DNA of 64,000 nt from Hydractinia symbiolongicarpus. Its lineage: Eukaryota; Cnidaria; Hydrozoa; Anthoathecata; Hydractiniidae. The DNA is taken from positions 17,938,001-18,002,000 of the forward strand of contig NC_079880.1 in the NCBI RefSeq assembly GCF_029227915.1. Direction: 5' to 3'. Below, one piece after another: positions 51,561 through 63,214 of the stretch; position 1 is the stretch's first letter; every line of letters begins with the position of its first letter. The notes below the pieces were generated by a model. The model had not been told where the DNA came from. It was given only the letters and a program-made list of their open reading frames with translations, and made no database searches. Both the position numbers and the translations under genes were made by a program.

Positions 51561-54540
51561 ATTTTCGAAAAAATGTTTTTGTGTATTGACAGGTTTTCTT
51601 AGGAATTGTAAACATTTCTTATACCAAATAAACAATAACACAGTTTTTACGTGCGTAATGTTTTCCTGACACCCTTTCTAAACTGTACTAACAATACAAA
51701 ACTTTTGCCGTAGTATTACATCAAAACGTGTGTTTTTGGTATCTCAACATTACTAATTTTGCAGCAACTACAGTAACATTGTCCAACAGAGCAACTTTGA
51801 ATTTTATATTCCTATCAAATCCATTGTCCTTCAATGCTTTTTTGATGCCATATTTTGTACGCTTTTAATTCAGGATCGGTGGTATTTTATATTCCCAGAG
51901 GAGTCTAAAATACGGTTTACAAACTTTAAAACTTAATCTTTATTTGAGAAAATTTGGATGATTGGTTTTCAGACGAATGTGATAACAAACTTATAACAGA
52001 ATAAATACAGTATAGGAGAGCTCAAGGCATTCCTTTCTTCCAAAAGAAAGTTTATCAACGTTCCAACCCTTTATTTATACTTGCTACTCTTTTAATTCTA
52101 AAAGTCGGAGCCCATTCTTCTGAAAAAAAAAGGTTTTCAACTACGCACAGTATAAAAGGCCTGGTGCCTAAATATCCACCTTTCCTCGTCAGAAATGTGT
52201 AACAAAAGGTAACAAGGTGAAGTAAGATTTACCTAAAAGGACCAACTGGTCACAAGATATTTGCATTGATGTCCAGTTTCCTTCGCTCTCTTTGTACAGT
52301 ATAAAGGTCTGGTGGTCACGTCGGCAAGTATTTTTCAACGTGGCTTTTTTTAAAGCTAGATGTAACTTGAACTTACACGGGGGTTTGTTTTCATATTCTC
52401 CCTTAATTTTACTGTTATTCGTTTATGGGAGCTTGCGATCGCAAACAACATATATATTGCCCACATAAGACACAAGTTTGTCAACGTAAGACAGGTAAAT
52501 TGCATTTCACGTGAGCAATTTTTTGCTTGTGAAGTTAATTACAAAAGCTAAAGGAGACGTTTTTTTTGTGGTGCATTCAGCCTCGTGTAAACAACTTTTG
52601 AATTTCTTGAGAATTCTTTAACTTGTCCAAACTAAGAGTAATAAAATATTTTCCGTACTTGAACAATTCCATTAGACCAGAATATATATTGCACTTTTGA
52701 ATCTCACCAAATGGGCTTGAGAAAGTGCAACCATGTCTGCTACAATAAGGTGAATTTGATTTTTTCTCTCATTTTAAAACAGGGGATACGCAATCCATTT
52801 TGTTGAATTGAATTTATATAAATTCAAAAAATGTGATAGCTTTTTCCTTTCTTTTTTGTTTCAACTTGCTGAATCCAATTATTCGAATTCGATTTTTCAA
52901 AAGTTAGACATTTGGACGCCTAACAACTTTTTGGATTTGTCAAATCAGTTTCTTCACAATACATCTAAAAATTGCAACTTTAACTTTCAAAATCACACTT
53001 TTCAAAATGAAATTCAAGTTTGAGGAATTTACTCAAAAGTAAATAATTAAATAATCAACAACAGATTAATTCAGTTTGTGCTAAAATTGTTTTCCTAGTA
53101 CAAGAGCTCCCAATGGATCACACTTAACAATAAGGAACAACAATTTCTTGACCGAAATTGATATGCATGCTACATCATTTTAAGCTTGGTCAACTAGTCT
53201 GCTTCCGTGGCTATAAGAAACAAATGAACCAACCAAGTAGCCTGAAATAGCCCTTAAATTCACCCATGGAGAACAAGTTAGAAAATTTGAGGCAAAACAA
53301 ATAAATGTATTAACAACCAAAAAGGAGAGAACTAACTGAAATTTACGGAGACTTCGCTGAGTCAGCTAAACCCTAAATGTTCCCAAATTGACTCACAAAC
53401 TTACCCATGGAGAACAAAATTAAAATTTTGCAGGGCAGTCTTATAACATTTGAGGAGTCAAACCACGCAAAAACTTACATTAAAAATCAGGGCTCACCCA
53501 TGGTCAGCCGACCTCTTTGGTCCTGATCTCAGAAGCTCTAGAGTGGGTCACAAAATCACTCATTAGGACCATGGCTAAAATTTGTCACACGTGTCCCTAC
53601 AGCTGTTGTGAATTAGAATACGCAAAATGTACCTTAAAAATCGAGGCTTTCCCCTAGTCAGCTGCCTTTTTTGGTCCTGGTCTTTAAAGCGCTATAGTGA
53701 ATCGCTAAACCTTGGCCGGAAAATTATTGCATTAAACCTTACAATTTTATTATTTATAATCATATTTTCTATAACAGGGGCGACGGGTGCATTAGAAACA
53801 GTCAGTTTTCATTTCCGTTAAAAAAAAAATTCAAAAAGACATTAATTGGAGTTAGCAGGATTTATGTGAATATTTTCGTTTTATAAACACAATTCTGATG
53901 TTAGTTATGATTACAAATTCTGGATATGGAACCATTATTTGTATGGCATAATGGTTTTATTTATTTGTTGATGGTGAGATTGTTTAGTTTTATCTAATCT
54001 TTGTTGATGTTATCTCATTTAAATTTGGAACCGTGGAAATTTGGAAATTTAAAATTGAAATTGAGATTTCAATATTTTGATTTATATATTTCGCTATATT
54101 TAGCAACGTGAACAATTGTTAGAGGCGGAAAAAAGCATCAGCAAGAAAAGAAATCAAGGTGGAGACGACAATAAGATGAACGTGTTTTTTCTTTTAGAAA
54201 TTTTTCAAGCTAATTTTAAATTCAAATTTTGCAATAACACTTATTTATGTAGATAACGAGGAGACAAGCAACGTGGAAATAAAGAAAGTCGTCAATACTG
54301 TGTCTGTAGGTTGGTTAACTTTTTTTGCATTCCATTTCAGGGTATTTACAAGGAAATAAACGTCGTAGGAAGGAGATAAAAGGTTCATTCCTAAATAGTT
54401 TGCATTGTCTTTAGATGTAATCTTCGAAGTTAATTTCTTTAATCGGTGTTTACAAGACAGACTTTAGTGAAAGTCGATAGCATAATCTAAGATTTTACGT
54501 TACAACTTTTGAGAGAGAAAATGCTGCCTGCAATTTTAAA
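51561..54540. other. Intergenic DNA
   Basis: About 3 kb without a recognised gene. 53210-53430 contains a repeat (CACCCATGGAGAACAA twice) that recurs inverted at about 55870-56040. Confidence 0.5.
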
Positions 54541-54599
54541 CCGTTGAACCAATCATTTCATTTAGCAAAAAAAGTCTTGTGAGATGCCGTAATGCTTTA

Positions 54600-55860
54600 G
54601 AAAAAGGATGCGAATCTAAAACATGGAGACAAAATATTGAAAAGCGTAGTCCACAACAAAAGTAGTTATCATATGAACTGCTATCGAAAATTTGTTTCTC
54701 TACCAAAAAACACAGATGTGAGGAAGAAGAAGAAGAGCACGTCACCACGAAGCCGGTATCAATGTCAAGAAGAAGTTGTCAAAGAAGCTCTATTATATCA
54801 TCCTCAAACGGTGTCTTTAAGCCTGTATGTATTTTTCGTAACCAATCCAGAAAGAGATCAGGTGGTAAGACGCTCGATTTAAAAACTGCAGCATCCAATG
54901 AGATAGAAAACAATATCGAGAAATTTACACAATGGAAAATAATGAGGCGATACTGAGGAAAATAACTTACGTGCACTTTGTTTTAAAAGAAGTTAGGCAT
55001 CAAGACCCTTGCAGAGTCAAATACCAAAAAGAGGCCGAATGCATCAGATTGGCTGATAAGAAGTGCAGGGAGTACTAAAGAACGAGAAAGATAGATCTTG
55101 ATAGTCACACAAACGAGGCAATCATAATTAGCAAGCAAGTATATATTTTAAAAGATATACTACAAATGTATCAGTTTCTTATCCGAGATGGAGAAGAGGA
55201 GTTTAAGTATTCTACTTCAACGGCGACTAACTTACAAGAGAAACTGATAAAGCATTTTGGAAAAACGCCTAAAATGGATAAGATCAACAATGTGCAAAAA
55301 ACACTTGTTTTTCATTTGTGCTTTCCGTGTTAGAGGAATTAAAAAAAAAAAAAAATCGTCATACAAGACATTGTTTTTAATGCAACATCTGGAAAAAAGA
55401 AAGCAAGGAAGCATCTAGAGCTTGAAAACTCCTTAAAAATGTCTTACAGGTAGTCGATAAAATCGTTGAAATCATGAACAGACTTGGTTACTGCGCAAGT
55501 TACCATACGATAGCGGAGGTTTAAACAGCGTTAATAATTGGAGCAAAGAGAAAAGGCAAAATATTGCAATATGGGTTGAAACCATTTAGAGGATCAGGAC
55601 TTGGTGCAGCGTGGAATAATTTCGATAGGTTTGTTAAAACGTTGAATAGGAAAGACACCCTCCACGATACAGTTGGTATTATTTTTCAAAGAAAACCTAA
55701 AGATCCTTCGTTTTTACATACAGAAAAAGAAATTTCTTTTTACATTCTACCGAATCTTAAGCGTAAACGGGCATATGACTCAATTGGAATTCGAGTCGAG
55801 CCTTATCGAAAAAAGGTTATAGAACTGCCCAGCAAAATTTTAATTTTGTTCTCCGTAGGT
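54600..55860 (+). pseudogene. Decayed copy of a multicopy uncharacterised gene
   Basis: Protein-like stretches in several frames follow one another: KSVVHNKSSYHMNCYRKFVS, SNGVFKPVCIF..N with a zinc-like Cys, KTAASNEIENNIEKFTQWK, LKEVRHQDPCRVKYQKEAEC, and near the end GSGLGAAWNNFDRFVKTLN with KDTLHDTVGIIFQ. The last is a motif I know from large families of uncharacterised cnidarian proteins. Many stops and shifts separate the pieces. It may be of transposon origin. Function unknown. Confidence 0.55.
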
Positions 55861-57984
55861 AAGTTTGTAAGCCCATTTGGGGACATTTAGGGTATAGCTG
55901 ACTTGTGAAGTCTCTGCAAATTTCAGTAGGTTCATTTTGTTTTGTCTTAAATGTTCTATCTTGTTATCCATGGGTGAATATGAGGGCCATTTTGATGTAC
56001 CTAGCTTGGTCATTTGTTCCTTATAACCCCAGGGGGCAGAGCAGCTGACCAAACTAAAAATAATGTAGCAAGTATATACAAATCAAATTTATGGGTAAGT
56101 GTAATCCGTTGAGAGCTCCTGTACATTTTTTAAATGTTATTTTTTTCAGGTCGGCCGTTATACATAACACAAAGTTTTATGAAAAAGCCAAAAATGGGCA
56201 AAAACTAATCACATTAGTTTCAGTGCCTATATTCGGTATTCCTGAAAAAATACGAAATAAGGTAATATATAGGTAGCAAATGTTTTCTTAATCTTCTTTT
56301 TGTTTAAGCTGCTTTTGCTGGCTGTACGTAAAACAAACTTTTGTATTATACGCCAGTATAAATAGGGTTAGAAAAAGGGGTTTTTTCAATCAAGAGAAGG
56401 ACTAATTTCAGTTGGCTAACCATTACATAGAAAGAACCATCTGTCTGTTGAATGTTCTGATAGTTATAACTCCTCACTAAAATATTGAGACAATGGCACT
56501 CGGTCATTTTACATAAAAACATTAACTCACGCCATGGGTAAGCAGCGCTTAAATATCTTTTTAAGGAAATTCTCCACGTCAGAGTCCACAGAGGATCGGA
56601 AGTTGAACAAATGGTCATACTTTTGTAAGCAATAGTTAGCGAACTCTGAGAGTTTGGACAAAAAAACATCTATTGACAGGTCAACTTTGACACGTTTAAA
56701 TTACGGGAACCTGGCACCATATTTATTGTAGCGTTGAACTGGAAATTTGCCACCCTATCTCAACGTATTCTATGGAGGATTGTAGCTGCTAGCTTTTCTA
56801 TAACTAGCTAGTAAGTAACAGCTCAACACAACATAATTTTTCACTATTATCAATCTGACTGGTTAAAGGTATCAAAAAAGCTATTTCTTACCTTATATTT
56901 TTTTGCTGTAGTTTATTGATTACTTTCAAAGATTTAACACGTAGAGCAGGACTTTTTTTACCGACCACCGTTTTCATCGACTCTAATTTTTGTCAAGATT
57001 TTAAGTTTTGATATTTCGGTTCATGTTGAAAGTGTTATACATAGCAGAACTTTTGGTGCTATCAATTTTTGTGCACAAATAAAAGTGTCCGCTATTTTGA
57101 GGTCCTCGTTTTCTCGCTTTAGTTTGGCCCACGGTCCATTTATCTGAGAACATGGGGAAAAATGATGCCATAAATATAACTGTGTATATATAATTTTATT
57201 TATAAAAATCTTTTTTTCCTATTCGCTAATTTGAGAGAATTCCCGGTAGCAAAGTTCGTTTCGTGTAACAAGACTGACCACTATTTGCTGTCTGTTATTT
57301 AGAGTGTCTTTTATCAGAATTTGAATACGTCCGCTTTTTGAAGTGTCTTTTTATTACAAAGTCGACTGTGCACACAAACAAGAATTGTTAATTCCTTTAC
57401 ATATATATTTTTTATACAGTTGACAAGTATTTTCGAAAAAAGCCGCAAAAAATGTCAGTGAATGTTAGTGACTTTAAAATTTGTATCAAACTTTTTTGTC
57501 AATTTTTTACCAACAAGGTAAGCCTCCGCCCGATGATGTATTAATGGTAAGAGGAATAATACTGACTTATAATGTATACACAAATGGCTGCAACAAAAGT
57601 GATCCTTTTTTTTCTGAGGTAACACAAACGTTTTTTTAGGACCCGGTAAGACCCTAAAGGTGATTCCTAAATATCAATTACTAAAAATATTAGCACTTAA
57701 AAAATTTCCTTCGGAAATTAAACAGGCATGAAAATTTTGACTTATTCAATGTTCTTAATTTTAGACATTTTAAAACACTTGAATAAATATAAAATATATT
57801 CTACAAATCTTTATCAGTATAAATAATAACGTTTAGTTCAATGTGCGTCGAAATATCAATTTAAAGCTTCCACTTCTTTGTCGGGTAAAAAAATCACAAA
57901 TTGTCCATAAGAAAATGATAAACAAAAAGTCGAACATAGGTAAAATTTCTAATCATAGGTTTCCAGTTTCTCATGAATGATAAT
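55861..57984. other. Intergenic DNA
   Basis: About 2.1 kb without a recognised gene. 55870-56040 is an inverted relative of the repeat at 53210-53430. Confidence 0.5.
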
Positions 57985-59756
57985 CTACAGCTCTACTTTT
58001 CCATCCTTCTTTTTCTCGTTGCTGATATCGTAGGGATCGATAGCAAATTTCACCAGCGGTGTTACTGCTAGATTGCCTTCGTATAACAGGAAATCCTTTT
58101 CATCTTGCATGATGTACATAATGGAAGGAAATGATGTAATCTAAATATATAAAACAACTGTGGATCATTTTATGATATCACCTTTTATAAAGGTAACATC
58201 TTAAATATTTTCGTTAACGCGGTAGAGCAAGCCGGACCTTAAAGCTTTTACACAAAAAATCCTAAAAAATCAGCACTTTTTTTGGATATTAACTCCTAAG
58301 TCAGCCGTGAACATTATCAAGTTTGGAGACAGAAACTGCGTTCTTAATCGCTTGCGGTTAATATCTTTAAAATTCCGCCGTCTTTTTCAATCTATTATGC
58401 CCGAGGTTAAAGCTAATACTTAATTTTACCACCGATAAACAAATACATTATTATCGCTACAGCAACTATTACATCTGGATTACATATTTTCAAAAATTAC
58501 CTTATACTTTGAACAGAATTCGGAATCTAATACGCAATCAACCTAAAACAAAAGGACGATGAACAAACACTTCAAATCAAGTTATTCAATTCACAACCAT
58601 CACGTTCTTCAACTTTTGTCTTGTTTTTGATTTTTTTGTGTAACTAAAATTTGTAAGCCTGCATTGTGGAGCTCAAATACAGAATTAAAGTAATTTTTTA
58701 CTCATTAAGTTTAAATAAACAAAATTTACCCTATTTATGTGAATATTTCTTTATAGCTCCTAAAAATCCATTTCAACATCTATCAAAATTTATCAACTTT
58801 CCACATGTTCTACTTACAACATCTATCAAAATTCATCAACTTTCCACATGTTCTACTTACAACATCTATCAAAATTCATCAACTTTCAACATGTTCTACT
58901 TACAACATCTATCAAAATTCATCAACTTTCAACATGTTCTACTTACAACATCTATCAAAATTCATCAACTTTCCACATGTTCTACTTACAACATCTATCA
59001 AAATTCATCAACTTTCAACATGTTCTACTTACAACATCTATCAAAATTCATCAACTTTCAACATTTCTACTTACAACATCTATCAAAATTCATCAACTTT
59101 CAACATGTTCTACTTACAACATCTATCAAAATTATTCAACTTTCAACATGTTCTACTTACAACTGTTGATCAAAATTATTCAACTTTCAACATGTTCTAC
59201 TTACAACATCTATCAAAATTCACCAACTTTCCACATGTTCTACTTACAACATCTATCAAAATTCATCAACTTTCAACATGTTCTACTTACAACATCTATC
59301 AAAATTCATCAACTTTCAACATGTTCTACTTACAATATCTATCAAAATTCATCAACTTTCAACATGTTCTGCTTACAACATCTATCAAAATTCATCAACT
59401 TTCCACATGTTCTACTTACAACATCTATCAAAATTCATCAACTTTCCACATGTTCTACTTACAACATCTATCAAAATTCATCAACTTTCAACATGTTCTA
59501 CTTACAACATCTATCAAAATTCATCAACTTTCAACATGTTCTACTTACAACTGTTGATCAAAATTCATCACTTGTCAACATGTTCTACTTACAACAGCTG
59601 TGTCATCAACTGTCAACATGTTCTACTTACAACAGCTGTGTCATCAACTGTCAATATGTTCTACTTACAACAGCTGTGTTGACATTGGAATCCCATTGTT
59701 TTAATGACTTTGATACTTTACTAAACGTTTCCAAATGATCATTGGATGTTTGAAAC
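57985..59756 (-). CDS. Thioredoxin-fold protein, last three exons (partial host gene)
   Basis: Three minus-strand exons with proper splice signals: 59756-59669, 58542-58501 and 58140-57985 (stop). The acceptors are TTTTATAG, TTTTGTTTTAG and ATATATTTAG; the donors are GTAAGT and GTAATT. Phases fit, giving 94 codons. The first exon gives FSKVSKSLKQWDSNVNTAV, the next VDCVLDSEFCSKYK, the last ITSFPSIMYIMQDEKDFLLY then EGNL. This is the beta3-alpha-beta4 pattern of a thioredoxin fold with the FPS cis-proline loop. The C-terminus KVEL resembles an ER-retention signal, so an ER oxidoreductase-like protein is likely. The redox motif would lie in an upstream exon I could not locate. Confidence 0.65.
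58779..59668 (-). repeat. 43-bp minisatellite of splice-donor units in the thioredoxin-gene intron
   Basis: About 19 units of 43 bp followed by two of 38 bp next to the exon. On the minus strand every unit contains GTTGTAAGTAGAACATGTTGA, and GTAAGT is intact in all but one. The 38-bp units nearest the exon also repeat the exon's last bases (CAGCTGTT). The period is not a multiple of three and has no stops on the plus strand, so long plus-strand ORFs there are artefacts. Confidence 0.92.
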
Positions 59757-60129
59757 CTATAAAATAGAACATATTACTGAAATAAACGAATATAATACCA
59801 ATATCATTTTTTGACTCGGCAGCTTTCTTATGCATCAATGCAAACAGGTTAACTTAAAATACAGACTGTTAGCAGAGGGAGCGTATATTTGTTTTGTTTT
59901 ACTCTGGCTGATCCCAGAAAGATTTCTTCTTGTGACTCTCCAATCTTAGAGAAATAAGATGCAGATAGAAAAAGAGGATAATAAATAACATAATTTAAGA
60001 ATACTCTCTTTATTCAGAAATAAAAATCTCTTATAATAATACAGAGACTGTGTCTGTTTGTAACAGGCAAAGTGGATGTGTTCATTTTCCTTTGATGTTG
60101 CCGAAAAATGCATGTCTAATATGTTAAAT
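59757..60129. other. Intron or intergenic DNA
   Basis: Nothing firm. A short open stretch on the minus strand (about 59880-59950) after CTCTAAG could be an exon but has no recognisable content. Confidence 0.35.
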
Positions 60130-60690
60130 TACGGCGCGACGTCAATAACACTACTTTAACGCCAATATCCTATCTTAAATTAATGAAGCCATTACAGTGC
60201 ATATAAAACTTTGAGGCCAAATAACTTGGAGACGAGGTGGTGACGTCAATGATTTTTCACCGCGTGGTTAACTAGGATCACTTAGGACCAATTTGGGTAA
60301 GTTTACCAAACCTGGGTCCCCAAATCCGTTTCGAAATGGACGGATTGATGACGTCATCAAAAAACCTTCAAACCTTAATATGTCTGCAACCGTTTGTCAA
60401 AAGTACATGATCCTATACATTTTCTTGATCAGCGTTTCAAGATCAATACAATGAAGGCAAAAGGTATACAAATTTCTCAAAAAAAATTTCGGTTTTGACG
60501 GGGTTATCCATTGCTGACGTTAGCAAAATTTTCAAACCCTTATATCTTCTTAACCGTTCGTCAATAGCACATGATCATATACATTTTCTTGATCAGCGCT
60601 TTAAGCTCTACACAATATAGTCAACGTGAAAACAAGGTTCTAATTTATTTTTTGTGAATGGGTTGCTGACGTCATCAAAATTCAAATAAC
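60130..60690 (-). repeat. CRE-like repeat, inverted copy
   Basis: A nearly full inverted copy with TGACGTCA three times (near 60241, 60349 and 60667), TTTCTTGATCAGCGTTT twice and the CCAAATAACTTGGA segment. It lacks any insertion at the site used by element 2. Confidence 0.75.
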
Positions 60691-60954
60691 GCTTCTTATT
60701 ACAAGCTCGTGAGCTTGTATTAAAACGCAAATTTGTCCTACAAGAATGGAAATTTTTGCCTCTCTGAGCACCGACACGGGAGTAGTCGTGTGTTCGAATC
60801 TCATCTTGGTCACTATTTTTACTTTTTTTTTCTTTTTACTATCTTGCCTGCGAGGGTGTGTTTCCAACTCGTAACTAACTAACCAAATGGTCAATCGCAA
60901 CGTCACAGATTTAAACTTCGTAACTAAACTCTCTAAGTACTTGGAATTCATCTA

Positions 60955-61435
60955 AATGACATTTCAGGCCAAAATTGGTATTATTTTCGACAAAATTTGG
61001 CACAGTTAACAAAAAAATTATGATTGTGACATCATAATTTGGATTTTTGTCACCTAAATGTCATTTTAGGCCAAAATTTGTCTGAAAATTAAAACTACTT
61101 TATTTTCGACAAAGTTAAAAAAAAAGTATGCCGAACATGATGGTGCCATCAAAGTTTTGCTTAATGTCATTTAGGCCAAAGTTGGTCCGAAAATTAAAAC
61201 TGCTTTATTTTCGACAAAATATAGCACAGTTGACAAAAAAAGTATGCTGAACATGATGGTGACATCAAGACTTTGATTTTTATCACCTAAATGTCATTAT
61301 AGGCCAAAATTGGTCCAAAAATTAAAATTACTTTATTTTCGACAAAATTTGGCACAGTTAACAAAAAAAGTATGCTGAACATGATAGTGACATCAAAATG
61401 TTAATTTTTTGTCAACTAAATGCCGTTTAAGGCCA
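60955..61435. repeat. Imperfect tandem repeat of about 100-127 bp, four units
   Basis: Each unit reads CATTT.AGGCCAAA.TTGGTC, then TTATTTTCGACAAA, TTAACAAAAAAAGTATG and GAACATGATGGTGACATCA. Units differ by short indels. It is non-coding. Confidence 0.8.
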
Positions 61436-61626
61436 TAAACGTTTCAATCGCGCAACTTTCAGCCATGAATGATAGGCTGTATTTTTTGTTAGCAGAAATT
61501 GTAGAATTGGGTTGCATTTTCGATGTTTCATAGTTGTGCATTTTTAATAGCGAGATTGCTTAAGCACCTCCTGCATCTTGTATATTGTTTAAAAAGATAA
61601 GTGTTGAAAAGATGTATTTAACTAAC

Positions 61627-61710
61627 TGGTAAAGTAAAGGTGTTTCCAACAAAGTTTTCCAAAGTGAATGTAGGCAGAGTTGAGGTCTCCCCAAATGCCT
61701 GGAAAGTAGT
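61627..61710 (-). CDS. Possible upstream exon on the minus strand
   Basis: 84 bp between a good acceptor (TTATTTTTTGCAG) and a donor (CCA-GTTAGT). All three frames are open, so coding is not proven. One frame gives TLPTFTLENFVGNTFTLP, which would suit the start of a thioredoxin domain, and the gene at 57985-59756 lacks its upstream exons. Confidence 0.3.
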
Positions 61711-62340
61711 CTGCAAAAAATAAAATTTCCACAAAAATACGTAAGAGAAAAACGAAGACGCTACACCTTATATAATTAATGACAAGAGCGAAATTCTTTT
61801 CGCTACGCTAATGACACGCCAACATAGTGAAATATGATTTCGGAAACACTCCGGAAAACGTAAATTTTTCGATTCCCTGCCTCTTATTTGTCTCCGCGTC
61901 ATAAGCGTACAGGAGTGACAGTTCTGGTAATATATTTTTTTAACTAAAGCCATTTCTTTTTTTAAACAATTAAGATCGTATATTATTTTTCTTTATTTTT
62001 CTTTTTCTCACTGAGTGACTTTCTTATACCCGGTCCTTTTTTTTGAGGGGGGGGGGGGATTACTGAATTTCGAAAATTTTAGGTGCAGCTTGTGGTCTTT
62101 CTTCTTCCTGTCAGTCGGTTAACTCCAGGCTGACCCAACGAAAATTAAAATTTTGAGGAATTTTTCGTTCAAGAAGATCTCACAAATCAATTTTGCAAAA
62201 TAACTGCGTAGTGCGTAACAAATATTATTGCCTGTCCGAATAGCAAAATATGTCGTGTCTAACTTCGTAACAGAAATCACAATTTGATAGACAGCTTTTT
62301 ATAAACTTTCTTCGCGAGGTTGTTTACGTGTATCATACGT

Positions 62341-62400
62341 CTTGTTCATTTTTATTTTGCCTCAGTGGATTTTTCCACGGGATTTATCGACTAGTAATAA
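62341..62400 (-). repeat. CRE-like repeat terminus
   Basis: An inverted fragment with GTGGATTTTTCCACGGG and TCGACTAGTAATAATAATAA, the end motif seen near 11575 and 25735. The surrounding 61711-62500 shows no gene. Confidence 0.6.
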
Positions 62401-62673
62401 TAATAATAAAAAAATTCAAAGTTACTCATCTTAAGTAAGCTCTGAGCTAAGATTTTCTAAGTCCGTACGTAGAAATGATTTTTCGGTGGTTAAGACTAAT
62501 CAATGACAACTTATTGCTGCATGATAAAATCAAAGGCTGGCCGGCGTCAATGTGCAACAATCAATACATCCTATAAAAACGCTGTGCTATGTACGTTAGA
62601 TATGTGGTTCTTACAGAACGTACAGAAAACTAGGTTGGAATGCTACACAGGAAGACTAGTTCTTTTCACTAGA

Positions 62674-62948
62674 TTGTGCTTCACAATTGTGGTTCCAGTA
62701 AAGGTAAACCATACTTTTGGCAAAGCAACCAGCGGAATAGGTTAAGCTTGTGTAGGAGTACGCCGGGAAAAGTTTGCTCTTTCCATTTCATCCAATTTTT
62801 CACATGTGACTGTAAAATTGTGTCAAATAACAATACGTCTTTTCTTACCATTCATTGTGAAAATACACCAGATGTGGATTCAGCTGAATCTTGTTGGAGA
62901 AAATGTGACCGTCAATGTATTGCACCTAAAATTAATGTTGTGCGCTAA
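62674..62948 (+). CDS. Possible terminal exon of a cysteine-rich protein
   Basis: After the acceptor TTCTTTTCACTAG, a 91-codon frame runs to TAA. It contains LHNCGSSKGKPYFWQ, FTCDCKIVS, then IHCENTPDVDSAESCWRKC and DRQCIAPK; about nine Cys in a pattern like a secreted disulfide-rich domain. An upstream stretch (62503-62620) is also Cys-rich but the joining frame is unclear. Not assigned to a family. Confidence 0.4.
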
Positions 62949-63214
62949 GTAACTAGTTGTAAATGCGACAAGTAGAGTTGCTACCCCAACACTGATCTTA
63001 CATCTATATACACTTTTTGTAAAAACCATCTAGCAAAAGTTGTAGTCAAACATTAAGAACTATAAGAGCATTCCAGGATTCTTCAAACACATCTAGAAAC
63101 AGTTATTTGATTTTTTTGTTATTTCATCTGATGACATTTTACAAATAAGATGGGGACAAAATTAGACTTTTTTGAGAGTTGTTGCCTATTCCGCAAATGT
63201 TCGCTCAAAATTAT

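Noticed and set aside
58666-59738. Long open frames of 134-296 codons on the plus strand with periodic peptides
   Set aside because: They come from the 43-bp minisatellite, which has no stop in any plus-strand frame; the real signal is on the other strand (intron with donor repeats).
60750-60815. tRNA gene with GTGTTCGAATCTC B box
   Set aside because: Only a 3' half is visible; no matching A box and acceptor stem upstream.
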